Under the pieces are notes generated by a model. That model searched no databases. It saw only the letters and a program-made list of their open reading frames with translations, and was not told where the DNA came from. Positions 49,795 through 58,643 of a stretch of DNA of 64,000 nucleotides are shown here, one piece after another. The stretch comes from Emcibacteraceae bacterium (lineage in GTDB: Bacteria > Pseudomonadota > Alphaproteobacteria > Sphingomonadales > Emcibacteraceae): the NCBI GenBank assembly GCA_021774795.1, contig JAJFIR010000036.1, positions 124,001 to 188,000 of the forward strand, in the 5' to 3' direction. The stretch's first letter is position 1; the number at the start of each line of letters is the position of its first letter. The position numbers and the translations under genes were made by a program.

Positions 49795-50991
49795 CTACTC
49801 AATAATGTTGAGTTCTTTGCCGACCTTTTCAAACGCGTCGATAGCCTGGTCCAATTGTTCTTTAGTATGAGCTGCCGACATTTGAGTGCGAATACGTGCC
49901 TGGCCTTGTGGAACAACGGGAAATGAAAATCCAATCACAAATATCCCTTCATCCAAAAGCCGATCGGCTAATGATGAAGCAAGCTTGGCATCGCCAAGCA
50001 TCACTGGAATGATCGCATGATCGGCACCGGCCAAAGTGAAGCCGATAGCCGTCATTCTTTCCCTGAAATAAGTACTATTTTTGATAAGTTGGTCCAAAAG
50101 CTCTGTTCTTTCCGCCAACAGATCTATTACTTTGCACGATGTTGCGGCAATGACGGGTGCGAGAGTATTTGAAAATAAATAGGGACGAGAACGTTGTCTA
50201 AGCCATTCTACAATTTCTTTTGATGCTGCTGTGTAACCGCCTGAAGCACCGCCCATGGCTTTGCCCAGTGTCCCGGTTAAAATATCAACGCGGTCTTGAA
50301 CGCCGAAAAATTCGGGCGTTCCTGCACCTGTCTTACCGGTAAATCCGACCGCGTGACTGTCATCAACCATAATCATTGCATCGTACTTTTCCGCCAAATC
50401 GCATATCGCGGGCAGGTTAGCGAGGATGCCATCCATGGAAAAAACACCGTCTGTGGCAATTAATCTAAACCGCGCATTCTGCGCATCTTGCAAACATTTT
50501 TCCAATACCTCCATGTCATTATTGGCGTACCGAAAACGCTGAGCCTTACATAATCTAACGCCGTCAATGATACTCGCATGATTAAGGGCGTCGGAAATTA
50601 TGGCGTCTTGGGCGCCAAGCAATGTTTCGAATAGACCGGCATTGGCATCAAAACAGCTAGGATATAAAATCACATCTTCCATCTTTAGAAAGGAAGCGAG
50701 CTTCGCTTCAAGTTCTTTGTGTATATCTTGCGTGCCGCAAATAAATCGTACGGAAGACATTCCGTATCCGTATTTATCCAGTGCATTCTTTGCGGTTTCA
50801 ACCAAAGTGGGATCATTGGACAAACCAAGATAATTGTTGGCGCAAAAATTTATAAAACTTGCGTCATTTGTATTTTTTACTTTAACCGCGGATTGTTGCG
50901 GCGAAGTAATAATGCGCTCAGATTTATACAGGCCTTCCGTTTTTAGTTCCGCAAGGTTTTTTGATAAAAATTGTTGGTATCGGTTCGTCAT
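49795..50991 (-). CDS. kbl: 2-amino-3-ketobutyrate coenzyme A ligase
   Basis: PLP-dependent alpha-oxoamine synthase-family enzyme that splits 2-amino-3-ketobutyrate with CoA to glycine and acetyl-CoA. 398 residues. [32 protein letters not shown] and [14 protein letters not shown] with the PLP lysine are visible. Together with tdh it forms the threonine-to-glycine pathway. Confidence 0.97.
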   Translation of the reverse strand: MTNRYQQFLSKNLAELKTEGLYKSERIITSPQQSAVKVKNTNDASFINFCANNYLGLSNDPTLVETAKNALDKYGYGMSSVRFICGTQDIHKELEAKLASFLKMEDVILYPSCFDANAGLFETLLGAQDAIISDALNHASIIDGVRLCKAQRFRYANNDMEVLEKCLQDAQNARFRLIATDGVFSMDGILANLPAICDLAEKYDAMIMVDDSHAVGFTGKTGAGTPEFFGVQDRVDILTGTLGKAMGGASGGYTAASKEIVEWLRQRSRPYLFSNTLAPVIAATSCKVIDLLAERTELLDQLIKNSTYFRERMTAIGFTLAGADHAIIPVMLGDAKLASSLADRLLDEGIFVIGFSFPVVPQGQARIRTQMSAAHTKEQLDQAIDAFEKVGKELNIIE

Positions 50992-51049
50992 CTTTTTGCT
51001 CCATTAAACGAATTTGTATAGATTTTTCATTCATACAATATATAGGATA

Positions 51050-51066
51050 TAGTATTTAATATACTA
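51050..51066. promoter_or_regulatory. Candidate operator upstream of kbl-tdh
   Basis: TAGTATTTAATATACTA is an imperfect palindrome (one mismatch) in the gap between kbl and the regulator gene. It includes AATATACT (51058-51065), which reappears upstream of the regulator at 51707-51714, as expected if the regulator controls both. Confidence 0.45.
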
Positions 51067-51105
51067 AATAAACGGAAATATTTATAGTATAATAAACATC
51101 AATGA

Positions 51106-51681
51106 TTAATCGGGAGAATTAACGATTAATATAATATGAGCTTCGCTGGCTCCACTATTTTTAATGTTATGTTGAACGTCAGCATTATAACGTGCTGTAT
51201 CACCCTTGGATAATGTTCTATTCTCTTCATCTGTATAAATATTAATTTCACCTTCAAGAACTGTTAAATGCTCACGTGTCCCTAAAACATGGGGTTCAGA
51301 AGAAAGTACACCACCTCTTTCAATTTTAATATCGTACCATTCTATATGAGATACCAGCTCCAGTGGCCCCAATATTCTGAGGACACACTTGCCATCGGCG
51401 CTTTGTATTGCTGGCGTTTCGTGGGATTTCATTGTTGTGATAGAAGGCATTTTATTAGAAGGCCTCGGCTTGCTGCCAAGTAATTCGCCAATTTCCATAC
51501 CAAGCGCTCCGGTTAAGCTCCAGAGTGTGCCAACTGTCGGATTAGTTTTGTTTCTCTCTATCTGTGATAACATGGATTTAGAAACGCCGCTCATATTGGC
51601 AAGCTGATCCAACGTGAGGTTTTTAGAAGACCGTAGGTGTTTTATTTTTTGACCGATATCCGGGGGAGTATTTTGGGGCAT
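51106..51681 (-). CDS. XRE-family regulator with cupin domain
   Basis: 191 residues. Helix-turn-helix at about 10-65 (LDQLANMSGVSKSMLSQIERNKTNP), cupin sensor domain at about 115-190 (GTREHLTVLEGEINIYTDEENR, with the beta-strand and H-type ligands). XRE-cupin proteins commonly sense small metabolites and control amino-acid catabolism genes. It lies upstream of kbl-tdh in the same direction, 115 bases apart, so a local regulator of threonine use is the natural reading. Confidence 0.85.
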   Translation of the reverse strand: MPQNTPPDIGQKIKHLRSSKNLTLDQLANMSGVSKSMLSQIERNKTNPTVGTLWSLTGALGMEIGELLGSKPRPSNKMPSITTMKSHETPAIQSADGKCVLRILGPLELVSHIEWYDIKIERGGVLSSEPHVLGTREHLTVLEGEINIYTDEENRTLSKGDTARYNADVQHNIKNSGASEAHIILIVNSPD

Positions 51682-51706
51682 TGTTTAAAATCCTTATTGT
51701 TTGTTC

Positions 51707-51714
51707 AATATACT
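51707..51714. promoter_or_regulatory. Second AATATACT half-site upstream of the XRE-cupin gene
   Basis: The same eight bases as in the kbl-side palindrome, in the short gap (51682-51729) between the regulator gene and plsC. Fits autoregulation. An eight-base match in AT-rich DNA is weak alone. Confidence 0.3.
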
Positions 51715-51729
51715 GCACAAATCAGATAT

Positions 51730-52482
51730 TTACAATATTAATTCCTCGCTCCTGTCTACCAGTCGCTTTTTCACTTCGGACATAAATTCTTCTTTACTTA
51801 GTCCTTTAGGCAATGGCGGATGATATTCAAACGTGATGGTACCGGGATTTTTAATCCATGATTTTTTAGACCAGAAAACGCCAGAGTTGTGTGAAACAAC
51901 GATCACATCAATATCACTTTCTTCCTGATAATAAAAAACACCAGATTTAAGAGGGCGTCGTTCGCCAACCGAAATGCGCGTCCCTTCCGCAAAAATGATC
52001 ATAGGAAGTTTCTGATCAGCAATTATTTTTGCAATTATAGGCGTCTGCTTTTGCGCTTCCCCTGCGCCCCTGTTTATGGCGAGGACACCCATTTTGTTAA
52101 ATACCATATTCAGGAGCGGGACCCTAAACAGTTCCCGTTTTGCAAGAGCGGTTAAATCCGGTGATCGTCTATATAATACCAGTGCGTCAATATTACTCAT
52201 ATGTTTACTACAATATATGAACGCTTTATCTTGTGGGATATTTTCCAGACCATGTTCTTCTATTTTTATATTTGCCACTTTATCAAACATAAAAATAATG
52301 CAGTTAATATAAATGAGTATCGCTTTACGCATGGGTCGCGATGATTTGAGAAGCGAGAGCGGTGCCAAACATAAAATCAGAAACAGAAAGGTGCTTACAT
52401 AAAAATAGAAATTAAAAATCAGGGAACGGATAATGGAAAGCAGAGAATTAAACATATTTTTTTCTTGGTTGACGAAATTCAT
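51730..52482 (-). CDS. plsC: 1-acyl-sn-glycerol-3-phosphate acyltransferase
   Basis: Makes phosphatidic acid in membrane lipid synthesis. About 250 residues. N-terminal membrane anchor (FYFYVSTFLFLILCLAPL), HX4D motif HMSNID with the catalytic His and Asp, RELFRVPLLN, and EGTR as FAEGTRISVGE. The ATG at 52482 overlaps the stop of the MATE gene (ATGA), so the longer frame to 52749, which reads back through the MATE gene, is not the start. Confidence 0.93.
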   Translation of the reverse strand: MNFVNQEKNMFNSLLSIIRSLIFNFYFYVSTFLFLILCLAPLSLLKSSRPMRKAILIYINCIIFMFDKVANIKIEEHGLENIPQDKAFIYCSKHMSNIDALVLYRRSPDLTALAKRELFRVPLLNMVFNKMGVLAINRGAGEAQKQTPIIAKIIADQKLPMIIFAEGTRISVGERRPLKSGVFYYQEESDIDVIVVSHNSGVFWSKKSWIKNPGTITFEYHPPLPKGLSKEEFMSEVKKRLVDRSEELIL

Positions 52483-53933
52483 AGTCGTGTTTTTTTGATC
52501 CGTGTTAAGTAAAAGAAACGCGAGCTGAGTAAAGCAAACGATAAAAAGCTTGCGACTATTATACATTCTATCAGGCCTATCGTACCATGGTCCATACCTA
52601 TAGGTACTATTCCACTGAGATCTAGCGTCAAAGTGCCGAGTTTCGAGTTGATAATAACTGTCTCGGCGGTCACTCTGAAAGTTAAAAAAGCTGCCAAGGG
52701 TATCATAATGATGCTGAAAGAAATAATATAAGATATCGCCGGCACCCATATGTCTTGGGCACCGCGAAGCGCATTACCCATAACGGTTTGGGCCGTATCA
52801 AAAAATAACATCCACACGGAAAGAGCAATAAGCGGTATCGTTGCCGCGACTAGTACAGCATCTTCACTAAACATATTTGCAATATTTGACGGGAAAAAAT
52901 AAAGAATAAACATCATTGGCAAGCAAATTAGCCCATTAAAGGCCAGTCCGCAAATTCCAGCGAGTGCCATATCATGACTATCTTTTCGCCCCAAGGCAAT
53001 TCCGACCCTTACCGAAGTAGCACCCGCGACGCCGTAACATATCATGAAAGGCACCCCAAATATGGTAAAGGCTATTGTAAGGGCACCAAGACTAATATTG
53101 CCAAGATATCCGGCAAATACGAAGAGCGCAGCAAATCCTAAATGCTCTATGCTATTGGTGAACCCCGCAGCATATCCGATATGGCGATGTTTTTTCCACA
53201 GCGACCACTTCAAATCGACTTTGTCCAAGATACCATATTTTTCCCTATCCAGTTTAAAGAAAATATAAAGAAATAATGTGATGGCTAAAAAGCTTCTTAT
53301 AAGCGTGGTCGCCCAGGCCGATCCAACCGCGCCCATTGGGTCAAAACCCATATGTCCATAGACGAACATCCAATTTAAAAAAACGTTAAGAATATTGGCA
53401 ATGAACATAAAGATCATACCAGGTAATGGTTTGTTTATGCCTTCAAGAAAGAAAGTTGAGCTCAATACTAGGCAATTCATCAAAATACCAACAGAAAGCA
53501 CTCTAATGATTGCACCACCACCACGGGCCACATCGTCGGTTTGTCCAAGGGCAAGCAAAATGGTTTCGCCAAACATACAAACAATAAATCCGATCGCGCC
53601 AATCGCAAAGCCATAAGGTAGAGACCGTCTCCAAATGCGGCCACATTCTTTGTAGTTCTCCGCACCAAATGCATTTGCCGTTAGAACCATCGTTCCCATT
53701 AAAAGACCTATGGTGGCAACTATCAATGTAGAAACGATGGCACTGTTTGCGATACCCTGATAAGCAACTTCGGTAGAAGAATAGCGCGCTACCATGGCAG
53801 TATCGACGATACCAAGTGTCATAATACCAAGGCGTTGAATTATAATAGGAATAGAAAGGCCGACCAATTGTGAAAATTGCCTTTTTATTCTATTTCTATC
53901 CCACTTATCATGATGTGTCAGGATTGTTGCCAT
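52479..53933 (-). CDS. MATE-family multidrug/metabolite exporter
   Basis: 484 residues with twelve predicted transmembrane helices of the MATE fold. GLSIPIIIQRLGIMTLGIVDTAMVAR is the N-terminal half mark (trimmed: GLSIPIIIQRLG, IVDTAMVAR), and the second half repeats the pattern, with GVAGATSVRVGIALGR. Sodium- or proton-coupled export of drugs or metabolites; the substrate is unknown. Operon with plsC through an ATGA overlap. Confidence 0.92.
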   Translation of the reverse strand: MATILTHHDKWDRNRIKRQFSQLVGLSIPIIIQRLGIMTLGIVDTAMVARYSSTEVAYQGIANSAIVSTLIVATIGLLMGTMVLTANAFGAENYKECGRIWRRSLPYGFAIGAIGFIVCMFGETILLALGQTDDVARGGGAIIRVLSVGILMNCLVLSSTFFLEGINKPLPGMIFMFIANILNVFLNWMFVYGHMGFDPMGAVGSAWATTLIRSFLAITLFLYIFFKLDREKYGILDKVDLKWSLWKKHRHIGYAAGFTNSIEHLGFAALFVFAGYLGNISLGALTIAFTIFGVPFMICYGVAGATSVRVGIALGRKDSHDMALAGICGLAFNGLICLPMMFILYFFPSNIANMFSEDAVLVAATIPLIALSVWMLFFDTAQTVMGNALRGAQDIWVPAISYIISFSIIMIPLAAFLTFRVTAETVIINSKLGTLTLDLSGIVPIGMDHGTIGLIECIIVASFLSFALLSSRFFYLTRIKKTRL

Positions 53934-54007
53934 ACGTACCTCAACTAAATGTTTTAAAAGAGGTACATGATTTATTTAATTTAGCAATTACTATTTATGA
54001 AAAACAC

Positions 54008-54889
54008 CTAGTTTGGTTCATCAATGCCCATACTCCTGCAAGCAGCGGTTACGGTATTTTGCAGTAGTACAGCTATGGTCATTGGGCCGACGCCGCCCGG
54101 CACAGGTGTAATTGCGGCGGCTCTTTCGGCTGCAACTGCGAACTCCACATCACCAACCAATTTGGTTTTACCGTCATTTTTCTGAATTCGGTTTATGCCA
54201 ACATCAATAACGGTTGCCCCCTTTTTGATCCAATTTCCTTTTACCAGTTCAGGCACGCCAACCGCAGCAACAACAATATCAGCGCGGCCAACAACATCAG
54301 GAAGGTCTTTTGTCCGGCTGTGGGCAATGGTCACGGTGCAACTTTCATTAAGAAGCAATTGTGCCATTGGTTTTCCGACAATATTCGAGCGTCCAACGAC
54401 CACGGCGTCAAGACCGCTAAGGTTACCAAGCTGATCTTTTAACATCATGATGCACCCGAGCGGTGTACAAGGTACCATTCCTTTCCCGCCAGTAGCCAGA
54501 AGTCCGGAATTAATAACATGAAAACCATCAACATCCTTTTCTGGTGTGATAGTTTCAATAACAGCCGCTTCATTAATATGTTCCGGTAGTGGAAGCTGCA
54601 CCAGTATGCCGTGCACATTGGGGTCATTATTTAATTCGTTGACTTTTTTTATCAGCTCTTCTTCGCTTACGTCATCATCCATTAAATATTCGAAGCTGTT
54701 CATTCCTGCGGCTTTTGTAGATTTGTTTTTATTTCTAACATAAACTTGGCTTGCGGGGTCTTCACCGACCAGGACCACGGCAAGACCGGGCGTGAGGTCA
54801 TACTTTTCCTTTAGAATTTTAACTTTACCGGCGATTTTTTCTTTTAAATTTGCCGCGAATGCTTTGCCGTCAATTATTGATGCACTCAT
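54008..54889 (-). CDS. folD: Methylenetetrahydrofolate dehydrogenase / cyclohydrolase
   Basis: Interconverts 5,10-methylene-THF and 10-formyl-THF. About 293 residues. [14 protein letters not shown] with the catalytic Lys, [41 protein letters not shown] and [13 protein letters not shown] are all present. Start at ATG 54889 with AGGAC upstream; TTG 54892 is the alternative. Confidence 0.97.
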   Translation of the reverse strand: MSASIIDGKAFAANLKEKIAGKVKILKEKYDLTPGLAVVLVGEDPASQVYVRNKNKSTKAAGMNSFEYLMDDDVSEEELIKKVNELNNDPNVHGILVQLPLPEHINEAAVIETITPEKDVDGFHVINSGLLATGGKGMVPCTPLGCIMMLKDQLGNLSGLDAVVVGRSNIVGKPMAQLLLNESCTVTIAHSRTKDLPDVVGRADIVVAAVGVPELVKGNWIKKGATVIDVGINRIQKNDGKTKLVGDVEFAVAAERAAAITPVPGGVGPMTIAVLLQNTVTAACRSMGIDEPN

Positions 54890-54913
54890 CAAAAGTCCTA
54901 TCTACCCGTTTAG

Positions 54914-55213
54914 TTAAGCTAGCCCTCGAATGGCAGTTGTTATGAACGGCGTACCATATTGAAGAAGAAACCATATAACTATCGGAGAAAGATCTAATCC
55001 GCCCACGTCAGGCAGCACATCGCGAATTGGTCGAAGCATAGGCTCAAACAATTTATATAGTGATCCATAAATGACAGATACAAATTGGTTATATGTATTT
55101 ATGACGTTGAATGAAATGAGTAGGCTAAAAACGATATAAACTAATAGTAAGAAGGAAATAAGGCCGGCTAATCCTCCGACTAAATTTGCCAACAAATATG
55201 CATATTCACCCAT
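54914..55213 (-). CDS. YggT-family membrane protein
   Basis: 99 residues with two transmembrane segments and the family sequence INTYNQFVSVIYGSLYKL, then EPMLRPIRDVLPDVGGLDLSPIVIWF (trimmed: PMLRPIRDVLPDVGGLDLSP). YggT proteins are linked with cell division and membrane function but not well defined. 24 bases before folD on the same strand. Confidence 0.88.
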   Translation of the reverse strand: MGEYAYLLANLVGGLAGLISFLLLVYIVFSLLISFNVINTYNQFVSVIYGSLYKLFEPMLRPIRDVLPDVGGLDLSPIVIWFLLQYGTPFITTAIRGLA

Positions 55214-55344
55214 TTATTAATCCACTTCCGGTTCATTTCAAAATTTTTGCTCCTAGTAGATGTAATTGTATGGAGAGAATGTTTCAATAGGAAGTTGATG
55301 AAATAATCTATTAATAGTAACAATTTGAGCAGAAAATTGAGGTT

Positions 55345-55373
55345 TTGTTAATATTTCAGCACTAATTTATAGT
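55345..55373 (+). promoter_or_regulatory. Candidate sigma70-type promoter of the FlaEY-like gene
   Basis: TTGTTA at 55345-55350, 17 bases, TATAGT at 55368-55373, 36 bases before the GTG start. No sigma54 (GG-N10-GC) or sigma28 element was seen, which is notable for a flagellin-like gene. Confidence 0.4.
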
Positions 55374-55409
55374 ATGAATTAATTCATCTGAAGAAATCAG
55401 AGAAAAACA

Positions 55410-58187
55410 GTGGTAGAATTTAACATAATCAATTTTGATGTCTCCGTACTTGGCGTTCACTATAATGCCAAATTTGGAATTGGTACCAGCTCCTTTACAA
55501 CACCGACATCATCGGCCACCAATCGTGGCCCTGCTGTTGTGACACCGTGGGCAGAAGACGACGAACGTTCTCTATTAAGTCGCTATAATCAAATAAGAAA
55601 TAAGAACACGTTTATTAATGAAAATACATCCGCCGTTAAAGAGGCGGGATTTGATAAAGACAATAAAGCGCTCTTCACACTTTATTCCGCATTAACAGAT
55701 TTAAGAACCATTGCCGAATATGCAAAAGACAGCAAAACGTCTATTTCGTCAATTGCCAGTTTAAGTGCTCAATTCCAGGGGGGCCTCGCTGAAGTTGATC
55801 AATATATTCGGCAAGCTGAGCTTGATAAACTTATTTTAATGGCCGGCGAGAAAAAGTCTCACGTTATATCAGACGCAGCACTTGGCAAAAATGACCGTGA
55901 TATACACGGCCTGTCTGTGTCCGCGTTGAGTAAAACCTCACCTATCCTGGATCTTAACGGCGATGAAGTTTTCACCATTAATATTAAAGCCAGCAGTACG
56001 GTTCAGGATGACGTGATTGTTGATCTTTCAGAGATAGGCGGTGATGTCACGCTCGAAGCTGTGAAAGATTTAATCAATTCAAAAATTGCTGAATTCACGA
56101 CGGTGAATGGTTCCGGTGAAACAGTGAAGCAATATAAAACCCGCGTCAGAGTAGATGAAGTCAGTGATGGAAAGTTTGGCTTGACATTTGACGTGGACGG
56201 TATCGAAGAATTATCCTTTAGCGCGGCTGTTTCTGACCCGGCATTGATTATCGCGGGTTCGACAAAATCGAGTGATTTCGGTTCCGTTCAAACGGGGACG
56301 ATATCAAAATACACATCTATTGACGGTAGTGGCATATCAAAATCATACAACCATGAAATTGCTGGCGTAGATGAAAATGGTTTTGTAATCCCGGTCGATG
56401 AGAACGACGAGGACAGTGTAGAAACGGCGTCGATTAAACAAGTATTTCAGACTACGCCTACAGCGGTTCAAATTGATAGCCAGGGTAACAGTTTTGTCGT
56501 TGGCACAACTCAGGGTGATTTGGATGGCCAGATTAACGGTGCAAAAACCAGCGATGTGTTTTTATCCAAATACGATTCAATCGGTAATCTTCTATGGTCC
56601 AGATTACTGGGAGCGAGCGACGAAGCCGAAGCTTTTGCCATTACTATTGATACAGAAGATAATGTAATTATAGCCGGTAAAACTAATGAGGAACTAATTG
56701 CCGCAGATGTTTTCACGGGCACAGATAGTTTTGTGACAAAATTCTCTAATTCTGGCGAGGAAATTTGGACGAAACAATTTGACACCATCGCAACAGATCA
56801 GGCAAATGCGCTAACGGTTGATGCCAACGGCGATATATATCTCGCCGGACAAGTATCGGGACGATTTGATATTACAACGACAGATAACGGCGGCACAGAC
56901 GCCGTGGTTGTAAAACTGGGCGGTTCCAGCGGCGTTGTTTTATCCACTACTCAGTTTGGATCTGCGGCAAATGAGTATGGCAAGCAGATCGCTGTAGCAA
57001 GTGACGGAAATCTGTTGGTGCTGGCGGAGGAAGATGGTAACGCAGTAATCCGCAAATTGGATAAAGACAATTTGGACAGTACCCTGGCCACATATGATAT
57101 TGGTGATCTGGCCGGTGGTGAAGTCTCCGGAATATCGGTGGTGGGGAATGAAATATATGTATCGGGCTCAACCTCAAGCGGTTCTTTAAATGGGGGACCC
57201 GTTTCAAATGCATATAGCGGTGGCCGAGACGGGTTTGTCAGCAAATTAACGGATAATGGCGCGGGATTTTCTGCGGATTGGATCACTTATTTGGGGACGT
57301 CCTCGACCGATAGTGCAAATGGAATTACGGTTCAAAATGGTGCCGTATATGTTGCTGGAACAACCAATGGGACTTTACCGGGTGAGAGCAAGAGTGGCCT
57401 TTCCGATGCGTTTACTGCAAAAATTAACACGGGTACCGGCATTATAGAGTGGCAGGAACAACTCAACGGAACAAGTGGCTATAACGAGGGGTCTGCAATT
57501 GCATTCGCAACAAACGGTTCTTCGGTTCTTGATAAATTGGGTCTGCCAACAGGTACCGTTAATAACATTGAGACAAATAACATTGGAACGCAAACATCAG
57601 CGCGGGTCGGAGATCATTTTTATATATCTATTAATGAAGGCCGCAAAATTAAAATTGATATTCGGGACGGCGATACGTTTGATCGATTGGCGACCAGAAT
57701 AAATACTTTTTCTATTCGATCTATAAAAGCAAGTGTTACAATTGGCGATGATGGGCCTTCTCTAAAAATTGAAGCAAGAAACGGTGCCAGGGTTGATTTT
57801 TTCGCCGGTAGGGAAGGCACGGACGCCCTATCTAAATTAGGGTTTGAAGAAAGAAGTATACTCGCGACGGAAGCATTATTTGATTTGGAAGAAAGCGATG
57901 AAATAGACCCAAATGATCTTGGGGGAGTTTTCGCCCTAAGTCTAAATAACGGTTTTTCATTCAGTAACAAACAGGAAGCTGAATTTATCTTCACTCAATT
58001 GGACGATGCAATCAAGGTTGTTCAAAGTGCTCACCGCTCTCTTACTTTTGATCCGTTAAGAGCAGAAATATTAAAGCAAGCCAAACTCAATATTGGTCCT
58101 GCCCCGGCGCATTTACTGGATCAGCTCGCGCGCTATCAAGATGGCCTTCAACGGGTTCTTGCCGTAACCGGCGGCACAATCATTTAA
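55410..58187 (+). CDS. FlaEY-like protein: flagellar-type modules around a beta-propeller
   Basis: 925 residues, GTG start. In order: an N-terminal helical region of about 150 residues; a beta module (VTLEAVKDLINSKI, DGKFGLTFD) resembling a flagellin hook-IN motif; six or seven SBBP-type propeller units of about 50-60 residues (about 345-700), with the recurrent core DSFVTKFSNSGEEIW and YVAGTTNG; a second IN-like module with GDTFDRLATRINTFSI and SLKIEARNGA; and a helical C-terminal end (AIKVVQSAHRSL) like the FliD/flagellin ends. I recall Caulobacter FlaEY as a protein of this kind, involved in flagellin regulation, but the assignment is from memory. No other flagellar gene except the next one is in the window. 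No signal peptide seen. Confidence 0.7.
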   Translation: MVEFNIINFDVSVLGVHYNAKFGIGTSSFTTPTSSATNRGPAVVTPWAEDDERSLLSRYNQIRNKNTFINENTSAVKEAGFDKDNKALFTLYSALTDLRTIAEYAKDSKTSISSIASLSAQFQGGLAEVDQYIRQAELDKLILMAGEKKSHVISDAALGKNDRDIHGLSVSALSKTSPILDLNGDEVFTINIKASSTVQDDVIVDLSEIGGDVTLEAVKDLINSKIAEFTTVNGSGETVKQYKTRVRVDEVSDGKFGLTFDVDGIEELSFSAAVSDPALIIAGSTKSSDFGSVQTGTISKYTSIDGSGISKSYNHEIAGVDENGFVIPVDENDEDSVETASIKQVFQTTPTAVQIDSQGNSFVVGTTQGDLDGQINGAKTSDVFLSKYDSIGNLLWSRLLGASDEAEAFAITIDTEDNVIIAGKTNEELIAADVFTGTDSFVTKFSNSGEEIWTKQFDTIATDQANALTVDANGDIYLAGQVSGRFDITTTDNGGTDAVVVKLGGSSGVVLSTTQFGSAANEYGKQIAVASDGNLLVLAEEDGNAVIRKLDKDNLDSTLATYDIGDLAGGEVSGISVVGNEIYVSGSTSSGSLNGGPVSNAYSGGRDGFVSKLTDNGAGFSADWITYLGTSSTDSANGITVQNGAVYVAGTTNGTLPGESKSGLSDAFTAKINTGTGIIEWQEQLNGTSGYNEGSAIAFATNGSSVLDKLGLPTGTVNNIETNNIGTQTSARVGDHFYISINEGRKIKIDIRDGDTFDRLATRINTFSIRSIKASVTIGDDGPSLKIEARNGARVDFFAGREGTDALSKLGFEERSILATEALFDLEESDEIDPNDLGGVFALSLNNGFSFSNKQEAEFIFTQLDDAIKVVQSAHRSLTFDPLRAEILKQAKLNIGPAPAHLLDQLARYQDGLQRVLAVTGGTII

Positions 58188-58201
58188 TTTAGGAAATTCA
58201 A

Positions 58202-58633
58202 TTGAGAAAATTTATACACTTGAAGATACTTTTTGCGTTTGTTGTATGCTTATCTGCAAATAATGCGTCATTCGCGGCCAGCTCCGCGCCAAAAACGGAA
58301 AAACCCGTCGAAGAAATAAGCGAGTTTCTGCCGGTTCCGCCGATAAGTGTTGCAATGTATAATAAAAGAAAGCGGCCCAGCGGCACTATGACGGTGGTGC
58401 TACAGCTAAAAATTGAGGATACAGATCAGCGAACTCAGGCAGAGAGGATAATGCCGCGGCTCAGAAATGCTTATATGCAGGAAACATTAAACTTGGCACT
58501 TAACTTCTTTGATGTGAATAAGCCTGTGAATGTAAAATTTCTCAGTCGTTCTTTGCAAAATGTGACTAATCAGATTTTAAAACATGACCGAGCACGGGTC
58601 TTGATCGGTGATATTGCCGTTCAAAAAAGATAA
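58202..58633 (+). CDS. Secreted FliL-like protein next to the FlaEY-like gene
   Basis: 143 residues with a signal peptide (LKILFAFVVCLSANNASFA). The mature part reads as TVVLQLKIED, then AERIMPRLRNAYMQETLNLA and FLSRSLQNVTNQIL, VLIGDIAVQKR, a pattern like the periplasmic part of FliL (strand, long helix, strand), but there is no membrane helix besides the signal sequence. Likely co-transcribed with the FlaEY-like gene (14 bases apart). Function unproven. Confidence 0.65.
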   Translation: MRKFIHLKILFAFVVCLSANNASFAASSAPKTEKPVEEISEFLPVPPISVAMYNKRKRPSGTMTVVLQLKIEDTDQRTQAERIMPRLRNAYMQETLNLALNFFDVNKPVNVKFLSRSLQNVTNQILKHDRARVLIGDIAVQKR

Positions 58634-58643
58634 TTGAAATTAA

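Noticed and set aside
52483-52749. N-terminal 89-residue extension of the plsC frame
   Set aside because: It lies entirely inside the MATE gene in another frame and does not resemble an acyltransferase; the ATGA overlap gives a good start.
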